Assembly: GCF_014287475.1 (NCBI RefSeq)
Contig: NZ_JACOPF010000003.1
Coordinates: forward strand, 124,001 to 188,000
Reading direction: 5' to 3'
DNA from: Mediterraneibacter hominis
GTDB lineage: Bacteria > Bacillota > Clostridia > Lachnospirales > Lachnospiraceae
DNA: 64,000 bases
Shown here: piece by piece, positions 45,302-55,034 of the stretch
How the letters are laid out: every line of letters starts with the position of its first letter
How positions within the stretch are numbered: the stretch's first letter is position 1
Program-made: the position numbers and the translations under genes
The notes under the pieces: model-generated
The model's database searches: none
What the model saw: only the letters and a program-made list of their open reading frames with translations
What the model was told of the DNA's origin: nothing

Positions 45302-47820
45302 AATGTTTTCCTTTCTTGCATGTTCCATCTTATAAATAAAAACAGATAAAAAATAAGGGCGGTGATACTGAGCAGGCAGCCGGCCGTCCTGCCAGGCGGA
45401 TAAAACAGAACCTGAACGGTATGGGCTCCTTTCGAAAGCTCTGTGCCTGCAAAGGCTTCATTGACGGTTAGAAGAGGTACGCTCTGCCCGTCTACAAGTA
45501 TCTTAAGACCGTTTTGCAGAGGAATAGAGGTAGCAAAGTACCCGTCTGTATCTGTCTCAATCGTTCCGGATAGGAGTGTATCAGCTTCAAACAGACGATT
45601 GGTATCTGTCTGGAGCTCTTTGCCGTATAGTTTAAGAGGAATAAACGTTTTCTGCGAAAAAATTGTCTTGGGAAGCGTACTCCACTGTATACTTTTTAAA
45701 AGATAAGTACCTTTCGAAAAGGTGATTTCTAATGTATCTGCTTTATTCGGTGAAAGCTGATAATGAAACATATCGTTGCCGTTGGGATACGGCGCTGAGG
45801 CTTTCGAAAGTTTATTCCGTATCTGATTGATGTCAATGACAACGGCATGGCTTCCCTTATTTACCACTTGAAATTCAAGTAAAAGAATTTGGTCGGGCGC
45901 CGGATTGAGAAGAGAAAGCGATAGAGTACTTTCAGAAGAAGCCCGTACAAGGATATCATTTTCCGTTTTTTTCAACCGCAGAGAATCAGGCAGGGTAAGG
46001 CTGTCCCATAAAGGAGTAAAAGCTCTTCGCTGGAAGGTGACGTCCTGTTTCTGGATAGTTTCTTTTTCGGGAGGAGTGTCTATTACAGTAAATTTTGTTA
46101 TGGCTTCTAATTGTTCTGCTTCACTGAAAGCTTGAAATTGTTCCTGGCTGATGAAGTTATCTGTAAAATAACCAATCGGAAGGACTTCTTCATTTTCTGC
46201 GATTACATGTTCTCCAGATGTTCGTAGTATTTTATAGCCTGCCGGTACAGTGTCTTTCGCAGCTTCTATATAACGTATGCCGAGCAGATGCAGAAGAAAA
46301 GGATTGTCTGTGCTTAAAAGGGCAGTTTTATTATTAATCTGAACAGGAGTCTGCAAAACATCATAGTACACATGCAGATATTTCTGATTTGTAACAGAAG
46401 AATACATTGTACTCTTAGGCTGGCGGACATTGGGAAGCTGGTTACAATTTGTAAGCGGCTCAGTAAGCGTGTCAAACCGGTATAAGGGAGAAAACTTAAG
46501 TTCATTTGTCTTTTGGACAGAAAAGGCTTCGTCTGTTTGTCCCTTTTTAACAAAATTATCCGTACGCGCGGTCTGTATGAATAAGAGGCAGGGCACTACA
46601 AGAAGAAGCAGCAGGCTGTATTTTGCCAGCTTTTGGCGGGCAAAGACCACTGTAAAAAGAAAAACAAACAAAAAACCTATATCCAAAAGAACGAAAGAAA
46701 AGCGTTCCTTTTGCCAGGAAAAACAGGCAATTATAATGAGAAGCGGAAAAGGAAACAAAAATGTAAGCCGCGAAGCGTCTATTTTCTTTTGTTCTGTTAT
46801 AAGATGTTGTAAAATTTGTACTGTGTGCAAAAGAATCAGAGGGACAAAAGGAATGAGTATTTTCGTTCGCGGGTATAGTGTCAGATTTAGTAAATAGGGG
46901 ATAAAATACCAACAGGAAACAGCCAGATAGAGAACACTGTTTTTAAAAAATATCTTTTTAGTAAGCCCTATCAAAAGCGCATAAAGGGAAAGTATCGTCA
47001 GTCCCATTCCATAAGGACTGTATAAAAGTCCACTCATAGTAAAATCCGGAGCAAGGACGTCCAGAAGCGGCGCAGTGCTAAGAGAACGTCTGTGTTCCAG
47101 AAGAACGAGCGCAGTAGGAAGCAGAAGGGCAGCAGCCATAGCGCTGGCTAATATGATAGAGCCTGATAAGGACTTAAAAAATAAGGAACGGAAAAATCTG
47201 TTTTTTCGGATTTCATATATTTCTTTCTGATACCAGTACCATGCGATAACAACCATACAGGAAACAGAAAAATAAAAGCTGTGCAGATAAATCATAAACA
47301 GGCAGAGAGGGAGAAAACGAATTTTTTTCTTTTGTATGCACAAAAGAGCAAGCAGAAGGAAAGGCAGGTAGTTTATGAACATAATCTGTCTGTGAGCATG
47401 GAAAAAACAGGCGGCAGTCAGGAAAAGCACAGAGGCACACCATGATAAGAAACGGTCTTTCATTTCTCCTTGTATCCACCAGAAAAACAGCAGCACTGCG
47501 AAAAGGCAGGAAAATAAAATATAACCGATAAGAAGAAAACGCATGGGAATATCCTGAAACAGGCAGCCAATTAGTATATCAGGTCTTAGAAAGCCATAAT
47601 AAGAGAAAAGATAAGCATTACTTCCTCCGCCCAGATTTAGTGATACTGGGAGTAATGTTTTTTGTTCCACACAGGCATTGCGGATTGTCTCGGCCAGAGA
47701 GACATGCTGGCTTAACCAGTCAGTATTGGAACCAAATATACAGCCGCCAGGCAGGCATAAAAATGTGACGGCGGCAAAAATAAAACATAAGGATGTAAGA
47801 TAAATCAGATTCTTTTTCAA
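45298..47820 (-). CDS. YfhO-family membrane protein, GT-C-like (840 aa)
   Basis: An 840-residue membrane protein. About a dozen membrane helices fill residues 1-400 (the first begins at NLIYLTSLCFIF), followed by a large extracytoplasmic beta-rich domain (about 420-810) and a final helix. YfhO proteins transfer a sugar from undecaprenyl phosphate to a surface polymer such as lipoteichoic acid. It is first in the operon with GtrA and GT2, the three-part system. The acceptor here is unknown. A two-component system is transcribed divergently and may control it. Confidence 0.85.
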   Translation of the reverse strand: MKKNLIYLTSLCFIFAAVTFLCLPGGCIFGSNTDWLSQHVSLAETIRNACVEQKTLLPVSLNLGGGSNAYLFSYYGFLRPDILIGCLFQDIPMRFLLIGYILFSCLFAVLLFFWWIQGEMKDRFLSWCASVLFLTAACFFHAHRQIMFINYLPFLLLALLCIQKKKIRFLPLCLFMIYLHSFYFSVSCMVVIAWYWYQKEIYEIRKNRFFRSLFFKSLSGSIILASAMAAALLLPTALVLLEHRRSLSTAPLLDVLAPDFTMSGLLYSPYGMGLTILSLYALLIGLTKKIFFKNSVLYLAVSCWYFIPYLLNLTLYPRTKILIPFVPLILLHTVQILQHLITEQKKIDASRLTFLFPFPLLIIIACFSWQKERFSFVLLDIGFLFVFLFTVVFARQKLAKYSLLLLLVVPCLLFIQTARTDNFVKKGQTDEAFSVQKTNELKFSPLYRFDTLTEPLTNCNQLPNVRQPKSTMYSSVTNQKYLHVYYDVLQTPVQINNKTALLSTDNPFLLHLLGIRYIEAAKDTVPAGYKILRTSGEHVIAENEEVLPIGYFTDNFISQEQFQAFSEAEQLEAITKFTVIDTPPEKETIQKQDVTFQRRAFTPLWDSLTLPDSLRLKKTENDILVRASSESTLSLSLLNPAPDQILLLEFQVVNKGSHAVVIDINQIRNKLSKASAPYPNGNDMFHYQLSPNKADTLEITFSKGTYLLKSIQWSTLPKTIFSQKTFIPLKLYGKELQTDTNRLFEADTLLSGTIETDTDGYFATSIPLQNGLKILVDGQSVPLLTVNEAFAGTELSKGAHTVQVLFYPPGRTAGCLLSITALIFYLFLFIRWNMQERKTL

Positions 47821-47854
47821 AATGAAATCTCCTTTTCAGTATTTACAGGCAATA

Positions 47855-47941
47855 TCTTAAAGGCAGCTTCTTAAAATATGCCGAAAGTAAATCTAAAGAA
47901 TTCTTAAGATAAAATACAGTTCTCTTAAAAAAGTGTATAAT
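47855..47941. promoter_or_regulatory. Divergent regulatory region with TCTTAA repeats
   Basis: TCTTAA occurs at 47855, 47869, 47902 and 47923. The last two, 21 bases apart, sit just upstream of TATAAT (47936-47941), which lacks a good -35 box. This is the layout expected for an OmpR-type activator site. Binding is inferred. Confidence 0.4.
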
Positions 47942-48013
47942 TGAGAAGATGATTTCGATACAGGACGTAAAAGGCATATGTCCGAATCTATATAAAAGAG
48001 GAGTAATATAGAT

Positions 48014-48721
48014 ATGCAGATGAGAGATACGAAAATTCTGATTGTAGATGACAATCCTGAAATACGGGAAATTATTCAGATACTGCTGGGAGGAGAAGGA
48101 TATGCAGTAGAGGGGGCGAAGGATGGACATACAGCGCTTGAGCTTCTTTCGGAGGAAAATTACGATTTAATTATTTTGGATATTATGATGCCGGAAATGA
48201 ATGGATATAAGACGTGTGTAGAAATAAGAAAAATAAGTAACACTCCTATTTTATTTTTAAGTGCCAAAACGCAGGAGGGAGATAAAACACTGGGATTTTC
48301 AAGCGGAGGGGACGATTATCTGGCGAAGCCCTTTTCTTACAACGAGCTGATAAGCAGAGCGAAGGCTTTGATACGGCGCTATCAGGTATACAGAGGAAAA
48401 GAGGAGGGGGAAAAAGAAACAGAAGCTATCCGTTACTACGACATAGAAATTCATACCGAATCCCGTAGCGTGTACAAAAACGGCGTTAGAATAGAACTGA
48501 CAGATACAGAATATGAAATGCTGGTTTTGCTGGTAAAAAGACAAGGTATAGTTTTTTCGGCGCAAAGCCTGTACGAAAGTGTCTGGAATGAACCGTATTA
48601 TTATGGGGCAAATAATACCGTTATGGTCCATATCAGAAATTTGCGCAGAAAACTAGAAGAGGATCCTAAAAATCCACAGCTTATCCGCACAATATGGGGA
48701 AGGGGGTACCGGTGTGGTTAA
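48014..48721 (+). CDS. OmpR/PhoB-type response regulator
   Basis: A 235-residue regulator: receiver with VDDN (11-14) and phosphoacceptor D56 in LIILDIMMP, K107 region YLAKPFS, then a winged-helix domain ending IWGRGYRCG. GAGGAG precedes the start by about ten bases. Its end overlaps the kinase gene by eight bases. It is divergent from the YfhO glycosylation operon, a likely target given the TCTTAA repeats between them. Confidence 0.92.
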   Translation: MQMRDTKILIVDDNPEIREIIQILLGGEGYAVEGAKDGHTALELLSEENYDLIILDIMMPEMNGYKTCVEIRKISNTPILFLSAKTQEGDKTLGFSSGGDDYLAKPFSYNELISRAKALIRRYQVYRGKEEGEKETEAIRYYDIEIHTESRSVYKNGVRIELTDTEYEMLVLLVKRQGIVFSAQSLYESVWNEPYYYGANNTVMVHIRNLRRKLEEDPKNPQLIRTIWGRGYRCG

Positions 48722-50048
48722 AATAAAAATCCGGCTGAAGCTAATCGGTATTGTTTTATTAATGGCTGCATTTAGCTTACTCTTATATCTATACCTGTGG
48801 AAAAATCAGGACAGAGTGTGCGAATTTATGGAACAATACGGAATCATACAGAAATGGGATGAAAAGGCATTTCTGGACAAAGTGGCACAGGAGGCGTTAA
48901 AGTATACTGTACCGGAAACGGAAGTAGATATAACAGAAGAGGCGTATAAAGAAATGCAGCCATTTTTTGATTCGGTATGTGATACATATACTTCTGTGTC
49001 CATTTATGGAGAGGACGACGGATTGTTTCGGATTGGCAGGGCGGCTCCTGTGTTGAATAAACTGCTCTATCGTTCGATTTTAGCAAATGGAACAGATATA
49101 CTGGGAGAAATCCATGCGTATACTCCGGTGGAATTTCAAAATGGTACCTATGAGGTGGCATATGCATGTTATTACAGGACACAGTATGTCTATCCTTATG
49201 TTGTTGTAAGTATTTGCCTATGTGTACTTATATTTACCACAGGCATATTTATTTTTGCAAACCGGTTAATAAAACGTATCCTTACAATAAAAAGAGAGGT
49301 TTTGCTTATGGCGTCGGGAGATTTGTCTCACCCCGTGCCTAAATGCGGTAATGATGAAATTGGTGTCTTGGCGGAGGAGTTAAATGGCCTTCGTACAGCA
49401 TTGGACGACAATATACAAAAAGAGGCGGCGAGCAGAAAGGCAAATCAAGATTTGATTACGGCGATGTCCCATGACTTGAGAACACCACTTACAATCCTTC
49501 AAGGCTATCTGGAAGTATTGAAGTTAAAAAGATATGGTCCGGATATGGCAGAAGAATATATAAACCGGTGCCTGCAAAAGACAAAGGATATAAAGGAAAT
49601 GACCGATCGGATGTTTGAATATGCCTTGGTATTTGAAGAGACAGAGAGCCCGGAGCTGAAATCTATTCCATATAATGTGATTTACAATGTATTGAACGAA
49701 AATTGTGATTTTATAACACTGGCAGGTTTCAAGGTAGAAAGAAAAATCATAAGAACAGAAGGCGCTTTATTGGGAGACGAAATGATGCTGAAACGTATTT
49801 TCAGCAATCTGTTTTCTAATATACTGAAATATGGAGAAAAGAAAAATCCTGTTATTGTCCGATGTCAGATAAAAAGCGGAAAAATGGAAGTGTTTTTAAT
49901 CAATACAGTGAAAGCAGAGCATGCGGAAATAGAAAGCAACAGAATCGGGCTGAAAAGCACAGAGAAGATGGTACAGCTTCACAGGGGGCAGCTATACCAG
50001 TCTGAAGAAAATAATATATATACAGTACAGATTCAATTAGAAGTATAA
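48714..50048 (+). CDS. Sensor histidine kinase, HAMP type (444 aa)
   Basis: Starts with GTG inside the end of the regulator gene. Two membrane helices (about 8-26 and 157-182) flank an extracellular domain of about 130 residues. HAMP follows (KREVLLMASGDLSHPV). Phosphoacceptor H253 lies in AMSHDLRTPLT. The ATPase region shows NLFSNILKYG and NRIGLKSTEKMV; the G2-type glycine box is reduced (IGLKST rather than GLGL), as in some related kinases. It partners the regulator just upstream. The signal is unknown. Confidence 0.88.
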   Translation: MVKIKIRLKLIGIVLLMAAFSLLLYLYLWKNQDRVCEFMEQYGIIQKWDEKAFLDKVAQEALKYTVPETEVDITEEAYKEMQPFFDSVCDTYTSVSIYGEDDGLFRIGRAAPVLNKLLYRSILANGTDILGEIHAYTPVEFQNGTYEVAYACYYRTQYVYPYVVVSICLCVLIFTTGIFIFANRLIKRILTIKREVLLMASGDLSHPVPKCGNDEIGVLAEELNGLRTALDDNIQKEAASRKANQDLITAMSHDLRTPLTILQGYLEVLKLKRYGPDMAEEYINRCLQKTKDIKEMTDRMFEYALVFEETESPELKSIPYNVIYNVLNENCDFITLAGFKVERKIIRTEGALLGDEMMLKRIFSNLFSNILKYGEKKNPVIVRCQIKSGKMEVFLINTVKAEHAEIESNRIGLKSTEKMVQLHRGQLYQSEENNIYTVQIQLEV

Positions 50049-50203
50049 ATATATTTTTTCAGAATTGTCAGAATGAATTTTAGGAAGCACCTAAATATAG
50101 CTGATAAAAAGGAAGATAAATACAATAAATTGATTAAATAATCTGAAAATTTTATATAAATAATACAATTATAAATTTATTTTAACAAAAAATAAAAAAT
50201 GAA

Positions 50204-50232
50204 TTGACAAATAAAAGACCCTGTGCTATTAT
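50204..50232 (+). promoter_or_regulatory. Strong sigma-A-type promoter of a decayed transcription unit
   Basis: TTGACA (50204-50209), 17-nt spacer, TATTAT (50227-50232). Downstream is an intact AAGGAGG site (50335-50341) and ATG at 50352, but no long gene. Confidence 0.65.
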
Positions 50233-50351
50233 GTAATCAATCCAAAAGAGATACAAGATTATTTAAGGAAACATCTCAAAAGGATATTTATCTAAAAGAA
50301 CAAAGGATGTTCGATTAGGTTAAAAATACAGAGCAAGGAGGCAAGGGTCCA

Positions 50352-50928
50352 ATGGACAGTATATCGTCATTTACAAATCAATATATCAGTGGTATGGCAA
50401 ATGAAGGTTCCTGTGAAGAAAGAGACCTTTACCATAATAAATAAAACATCCAGAAAAATAGAATGAAAAAATGAATCGGAGAAGTAAGAATCTGGATAAA
50501 GTTTAGATTTTACATTTGCAGATATATTGGAAAATAATACCACATATAACAGAATTTCTGAAGATGTGTAAAGAAACATCAGACAGAATATTATTTCATA
50601 AATAAGAATGAATAGTTATAGAAGTAATAATTTAATAGCCGGCTGGAATATTTAGATAGTGGTACTGCAGCAGGTGAACAATTATAGGAAGAATAACTTA
50701 ACGGACTCTTTAAAATATGTGATAGTACCAATGCTGACGAGACAGGAAAGCAAAGGATTTTAGTTATAAAAAGATAGTATTGAAGGAGGGTAGGTTTAGT
50801 AAGCTGGTCTTAATAAATCGACCAATTAATCAATAACAAATGGTAAAGGTCTTACAGGAACAATGAAAATTACGATGGTTCCTCCGATATATTATAGAAA
50901 GATAATGAAAAAATTAAATAAATATTAA
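50352..50928 (+). pseudogene. Degraded gene of unknown family
   Basis: The first frame gives MDSISSFTNQYISGM and stops after 30 residues. Further coding-like pieces appear in shifting frames, such as LDFTFADILENNTTYN (about 50503-50550) and SITNGKGLTGTMKITMVPP (about 50830-50890), the last ending at TAA 50926-50928. Promoter and ribosome site are good and a terminator follows, so the unit was once expressed and has decayed by frameshifts and stops. A long non-coding RNA is the alternative. The protein family is not recognised. Confidence 0.45.
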
Positions 50929-50929
50929 A

Positions 50930-50967
50930 ATGCATCTTCAATGTCAATTGAGGATGCATTTTTTTGA
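50930..50967 (+). terminator. Terminator after the decayed unit
   Basis: ATGCATCTTCA pairs with TGAGGATGCAT and is followed by TTTTTT. Confidence 0.85.
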
Positions 50968-51071
50968 CATTACGGAAGTCGTATGTTAAACTAGTGAGAG
51001 AATTATCGCTTAGTGGAATTAGACAGATACGGCAGAGAGAAAGAATATAAATATTTAATGAGGTGAGCGCA

Positions 51072-54014
51072 GTGGACAAGTATGAATATAAGTTAAAGAC
51101 AGAACAAATGCTTGAACTTATGGAAGACGGTGCATATAATAAAGCGGCTGAAATCGCGGATACGATTGACTGGAAGAGAGTGCGGAATGTGACTATGCTG
51201 ACAAATGTCAGTGACATATATGAGAAAAACAGAGAGTATCAAAAAAGTTATGATGTACTGAATATTGCCTATCACCGTGCTGAGGGGAGCAGAAAGGTGA
51301 TTTACCGTCTGTGTACGCTTGCGTTGAAAACGGGAAATGTAGATGAGGCAATCGACTACTATGATGATTTTATGCAGGTAGCACCGAAAGATCCAAATCA
51401 GCATATTCTCAGATACCAGATTCTGCGCGCACAGAGAGCGCCTATTGAACAGCAGATCGAATCTTTGGAAGAGTTTAAGAAAGCAGAGTATATAGAAGAG
51501 TGGGCATATGAGCTGGCAAAGCTGTACCAGGAAGCCGGAATGACAGCAGAATGTCTGGAAGAGTGTGACGATTTAATTTTGTGGTTCAGCGAAGGTCAGT
51601 ATGTGTATAAAGCAATGGAACTGAAAATGCAATATAAGCCGCTGACCCCATCACAGCAGGAAAAGTATGATCACAGATATGAAAAGCTGTCCTCGGAGAC
51701 GGAGGAAATGCCTGATATTATCGAATACAGTGAGAAGAAAAAACAAAAAGAAGAACTGGATACAGAGCAGGCAGAAGAGGACAAAGCGGCAGAAGAGAGC
51801 GAAGAAGATAATACTGTCTCTAAAGCGGCGGAGGAAACCAAAGCAGAGGAAGCAGTCAAAAAAAATAAGATAGGAAGTACGATGCGCCTGGACGAGGCGC
51901 TGCAAAAGCTGCTTCATCCGTCAGAGGCGGAAAAGGATAAAGCGCAGGAAGAGGAAAATGAGATGGCAGGATTGGAAGATGCCATTGATGAGATAGAATC
52001 TGTAGTAGATTTGAATATTGTAAATGAGATTGCAGAAGAAAAAGAGGCAGTACAGGAGAAAAAGGAAAAGGTAAGATCTGTCTCTGTTTCAGGTGCAGTT
52101 ACAGAGCTTACCGTTGATGATTCAGAACAATTGGAAGACGACGAGCTAATAGAGGACGAGGCAGAAGAGCGTATGGATGACAATGTAGTAATTGCTGATG
52201 CGGGAAATAAGAAAGAGGAAACTGTGGAAGAACAGGCAGAAGAGGTTGATGAGCAGGTAGAGGGGCAGATGAGCTTTGAAGATATTTTTGCGGACTGGGA
52301 AAGTCAGACCAAAGGTGCGTCTGTACAGGAAAAGCCGGCTAAAACGGAAAAAGAAGCTGACTTAGCCGCAGAGAAGTCAAAGAAGCCGGCAGAGCCGATT
52401 CTTCCGCCGGATATTCAACGTATGATTGATGAGATAGAGGGGGTTATTCCGCCAGAGGAACCAAAGCCGGCACCTGTCATACAGGAAGAAGAGGATCTTC
52501 CGCATGAGAATATGGGCAGATTGGCAGAGGAACTTCGGGTTGATGATGAGACAGAAGAATTTGAAGACTTCGATGATGTACTCGATGAGGAAGAGTATGA
52601 AGAAGAGGAGTCTGTTGAAGAGAATATGCCAAAGATTTCAGAGGAAGCAGAATTGATAAAAAATGATTCCGAAGAATGGCTGGAAGAGGATGACTCAGAA
52701 GAATTTCTGGATGAAGAGGAAGAAGAGATACTTTATGATGATTTAGAAGAAGACATTGAAGAAGAATTTTTGGACGATGCTGAGGAAGAAGATGCAGATA
52801 CTGAATTTGCGGGCAACAGTGCAGATGATATTCTGGACGAAGATGATGAGATTATAGAAGACGCCGAAGACTTTCTTGAAGATGAGGGAGAGGAAGTCTG
52901 GGAAGAGGATGCGGAAGAACTATCAGAAGACGAGGCTTTGGAGGAAGATGGATTCGAAGAAGTAACAGAGGAAAGAGAGAAAATCGATTTGGAAGAAGAA
53001 TTCCGCCCGAATCCGAAACACAGTATGGAGCCGGACGACAGGGAAATTCCAGATGATGACGATGATGGAATGGATATTCTGTCTGCGACAACGCCGTTGA
53101 GCAGAAAAGAAACGGCAAAGATGATTGCGACAGGAAAGACAGCTCCGCTTCCACTGGATGAAATATCGGATGCTTTGTCAATGTCAGATACAGGGTTTGT
53201 CGTACATGGACGTTATGATTTGAAAACACAGAGTGGAATTGGTACACGTGCAGGTTTGACAGAAGAACAGAAGAAGCTATTCTCTTATTTCGTGCCGGTA
53301 CGCGGTATGAGTGAACAGCTTGTGGATGTTCTTGAACAGGACAGAAACTGTACAAACCGAGAAGGAACTTCCAGAACAGGTAATCTGTTAATTATCGGAA
53401 ACAAAGGAAATGGAAAGACTGTTCTGGCAGTAGATGTCGTGAAAGCAATTCAAAAGCAGAGAAATATCCGTCAAGGAAAGGTTGCGATTGTAACAGGCGA
53501 TTCTCTGAATAAAAAGAAGATTAGTGATATTTTTAATAAACTGTATGGCGGAGCGCTTATTATCGAAAAAGCTGGCAAAATGAATGAGAAAACAGTTGCA
53601 AGATTGAACAAGGCTATGGAACGTGACACAGGAGAACTGCTTATTGTATTGGAAGAACAGCGCAAACCACTAGACAGACTACTCTCTTCTAACAGAGAAT
53701 TCAGACGGAAATTTACCAGCCGTCTGGAAGTACCGATTTTTATCAATGATGAGCTCGTTACATTTGGCCAGACATATGCACAGGAGAATGGCTACCGGAT
53801 TGATGAGATGGGAATTTTAGCGCTTTACAGCAGAATTGATTCTTTACAGAGAGAGGATCATGCTGTTACAGTTGCGGAAGTGAAGGAAGTTATGGATGAG
53901 GCGATCCAACATTCCCAGAAAGCTTCTGCCAAGAAACTTGTAAAAAGAGTATTTGGAAGAAATACGGATGATGCGGACAGGATTCTGCTGTCAGAGAAGG
54001 ACTTTAATATTTAG
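51072..54014 (+). CDS. TPR / acidic linker / P-loop ATPase protein of unknown function (981 aa)
   Basis: Residues about 1-180 are helical TPR-like repeats (YEKNREYQKSYDVLNIAYHR). Residues about 200-660 are extremely rich in Glu and Asp and likely disordered. Residues about 700-981 are an AAA-type domain with Walker A GNKGNGKT (about 776) and a Walker-B-like GGALIIEKAGKMNEKT in which the usual Asp-Glu pair is Glu-Lys. A VPIFINDEL segment and a helical tail follow. GTG at 51072 is preceded by AGGTG; an earlier GTG at 51063 is possible. It stands alone between two terminators. It may load or anchor a partner on a large complex, but I know no function. Confidence 0.75.
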   Translation: MDKYEYKLKTEQMLELMEDGAYNKAAEIADTIDWKRVRNVTMLTNVSDIYEKNREYQKSYDVLNIAYHRAEGSRKVIYRLCTLALKTGNVDEAIDYYDDFMQVAPKDPNQHILRYQILRAQRAPIEQQIESLEEFKKAEYIEEWAYELAKLYQEAGMTAECLEECDDLILWFSEGQYVYKAMELKMQYKPLTPSQQEKYDHRYEKLSSETEEMPDIIEYSEKKKQKEELDTEQAEEDKAAEESEEDNTVSKAAEETKAEEAVKKNKIGSTMRLDEALQKLLHPSEAEKDKAQEEENEMAGLEDAIDEIESVVDLNIVNEIAEEKEAVQEKKEKVRSVSVSGAVTELTVDDSEQLEDDELIEDEAEERMDDNVVIADAGNKKEETVEEQAEEVDEQVEGQMSFEDIFADWESQTKGASVQEKPAKTEKEADLAAEKSKKPAEPILPPDIQRMIDEIEGVIPPEEPKPAPVIQEEEDLPHENMGRLAEELRVDDETEEFEDFDDVLDEEEYEEEESVEENMPKISEEAELIKNDSEEWLEEDDSEEFLDEEEEEILYDDLEEDIEEEFLDDAEEEDADTEFAGNSADDILDEDDEIIEDAEDFLEDEGEEVWEEDAEELSEDEALEEDGFEEVTEEREKIDLEEEFRPNPKHSMEPDDREIPDDDDDGMDILSATTPLSRKETAKMIATGKTAPLPLDEISDALSMSDTGFVVHGRYDLKTQSGIGTRAGLTEEQKKLFSYFVPVRGMSEQLVDVLEQDRNCTNREGTSRTGNLLIIGNKGNGKTVLAVDVVKAIQKQRNIRQGKVAIVTGDSLNKKKISDIFNKLYGGALIIEKAGKMNEKTVARLNKAMERDTGELLIVLEEQRKPLDRLLSSNREFRRKFTSRLEVPIFINDELVTFGQTYAQENGYRIDEMGILALYSRIDSLQREDHAVTVAEVKEVMDEAIQHSQKASAKKLVKRVFGRNTDDADRILLSEKDFNI

Positions 54015-54061
54015 AGGCACAGCTTTGCAAGTTGGCGGCAAACAATGTAAGTCACAAAAAT

Positions 54062-54117
54062 GAAAAGAGCCTGTTCAGGTGTTTTATAGTGAACATCCTG
54101 AACAGGCTCTTTTTTGC
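54062..54117 (+). terminator. Strong terminator after the TPR-ATPase gene
   Basis: AAAGAGCCTGTTCAGG pairs with CCTGAACAGGCTCTTT and is followed by a T-run. A-rich sequence before it may also help on the other strand. Confidence 0.9.
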
Positions 54118-54218
54118 TTTCAGTATAATAGTATTTCCGGCTCTCAAGAGTATTGGAATATTTGCCGGTAAACTAAGTGCTCTGTCCGGTATGAGCAATC
54201 AGAGAAGACGGAGTATTT

Positions 54219-54854
54219 CTAATATTGAAGTGTTTCTTGTTCCCACCCATAAATTGTTCCTGTTTCTGCGTCCATGTCAAAATCATATGCCATACCGTTA
54301 TAGATAATTTCTCCTTCATAACTGTATCTGCCATCATCAAAATCCAGCTTCATACGAAGATTTTTTTCTGTAGCGCCAGATACTTTTTGCAGGACGGTGT
54401 TTTGCGCCTGTTCAGGTGTAATACTTGTTTGGGACTGGATATTAGCCACTTTATCTGTGTATTTCATGTCCTGCTTTAAGATAGTGCCGTCTGCCGTATT
54501 GATCTCATAATCATAATCTATATCCGGTGTGTAAATATCTACATCATAGAGGGAAAAACCATCGTCGAAATCTTGAAGGACTGTTACGGCAAGAGCATCG
54601 GTTTCAGATACTCCGGCCTGATTCAGCGCGATTGTTTTAGCTTCATCTGCAGAAATACCATTTTGTGTACGAGCGGAAGAACGATTGACGGAATTGCTAT
54701 TTTGCGGCGACTGGCTGTTGCCGGCGGAAGAGTTGGAGGCAGTGGTGCTTTTGTCTTGTGCCGGCGCTTCGGCTAAATCAGCATTTTGGCATCCTGCCAG
54801 AGCAGATACAGTAAGTGCGGTTCCCAATAATAAAGTAACGATTTTTTTATTCAT
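54219..54854 (-). CDS. PepSY-domain lipoprotein
   Basis: A 211-residue lipoprotein with lipobox ALAGC (Cys about 21). A Ser/Asn-rich linker (about 30-70) leads to two PepSY domains: ISADEAKTIALNQAGV onward (about 70-135) and SITPEQAQNTVLQKVSG onward (about 145-208). PepSY domains often inhibit or chaperone secreted proteases, or act as periplasmic modules. The specific partner is unknown. AAGGAGA precedes the start. It is convergent with the TPR-ATPase gene and has no co-transcribed neighbour. Confidence 0.88.
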   Translation of the reverse strand: MNKKIVTLLLGTALTVSALAGCQNADLAEAPAQDKSTTASNSSAGNSQSPQNSNSVNRSSARTQNGISADEAKTIALNQAGVSETDALAVTVLQDFDDGFSLYDVDIYTPDIDYDYEINTADGTILKQDMKYTDKVANIQSQTSITPEQAQNTVLQKVSGATEKNLRMKLDFDDGRYSYEGEIIYNGMAYDFDMDAETGTIYGWEQETLQY

Positions 54855-54947
54855 AGTATTTTCTCCTTTTGTTTATGAATTTACTTTTTATGTGTTTATT
54901 ATGAAAGACAAAAATTAAAATAAGATTAAAAAATATCATTAAATACT

Positions 54948-54974
54948 TAAGTTTTTTAGGGGGGGGGGCGATAT
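54948..54974 (+). promoter_or_regulatory. Sigma-D (sigma-28) promoter with ten-G tract in the spacer
   Basis: TAAG (54948-54951), 15-nt spacer, GGCGATAT (54967-54974), close to the known TAAA-N15-GCCGATAT pattern. The spacer and edge of the -10 box hold G10 (54959-54968). Length change of that tract would change the spacing. Confidence 0.7.
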
Positions 54975-55034
54975 ATAAAATAGGCGGCGTGATGAAGCGG
55001 CGCTAAAAAGGAGAGGTAGACGTGCCCCTTCTGG

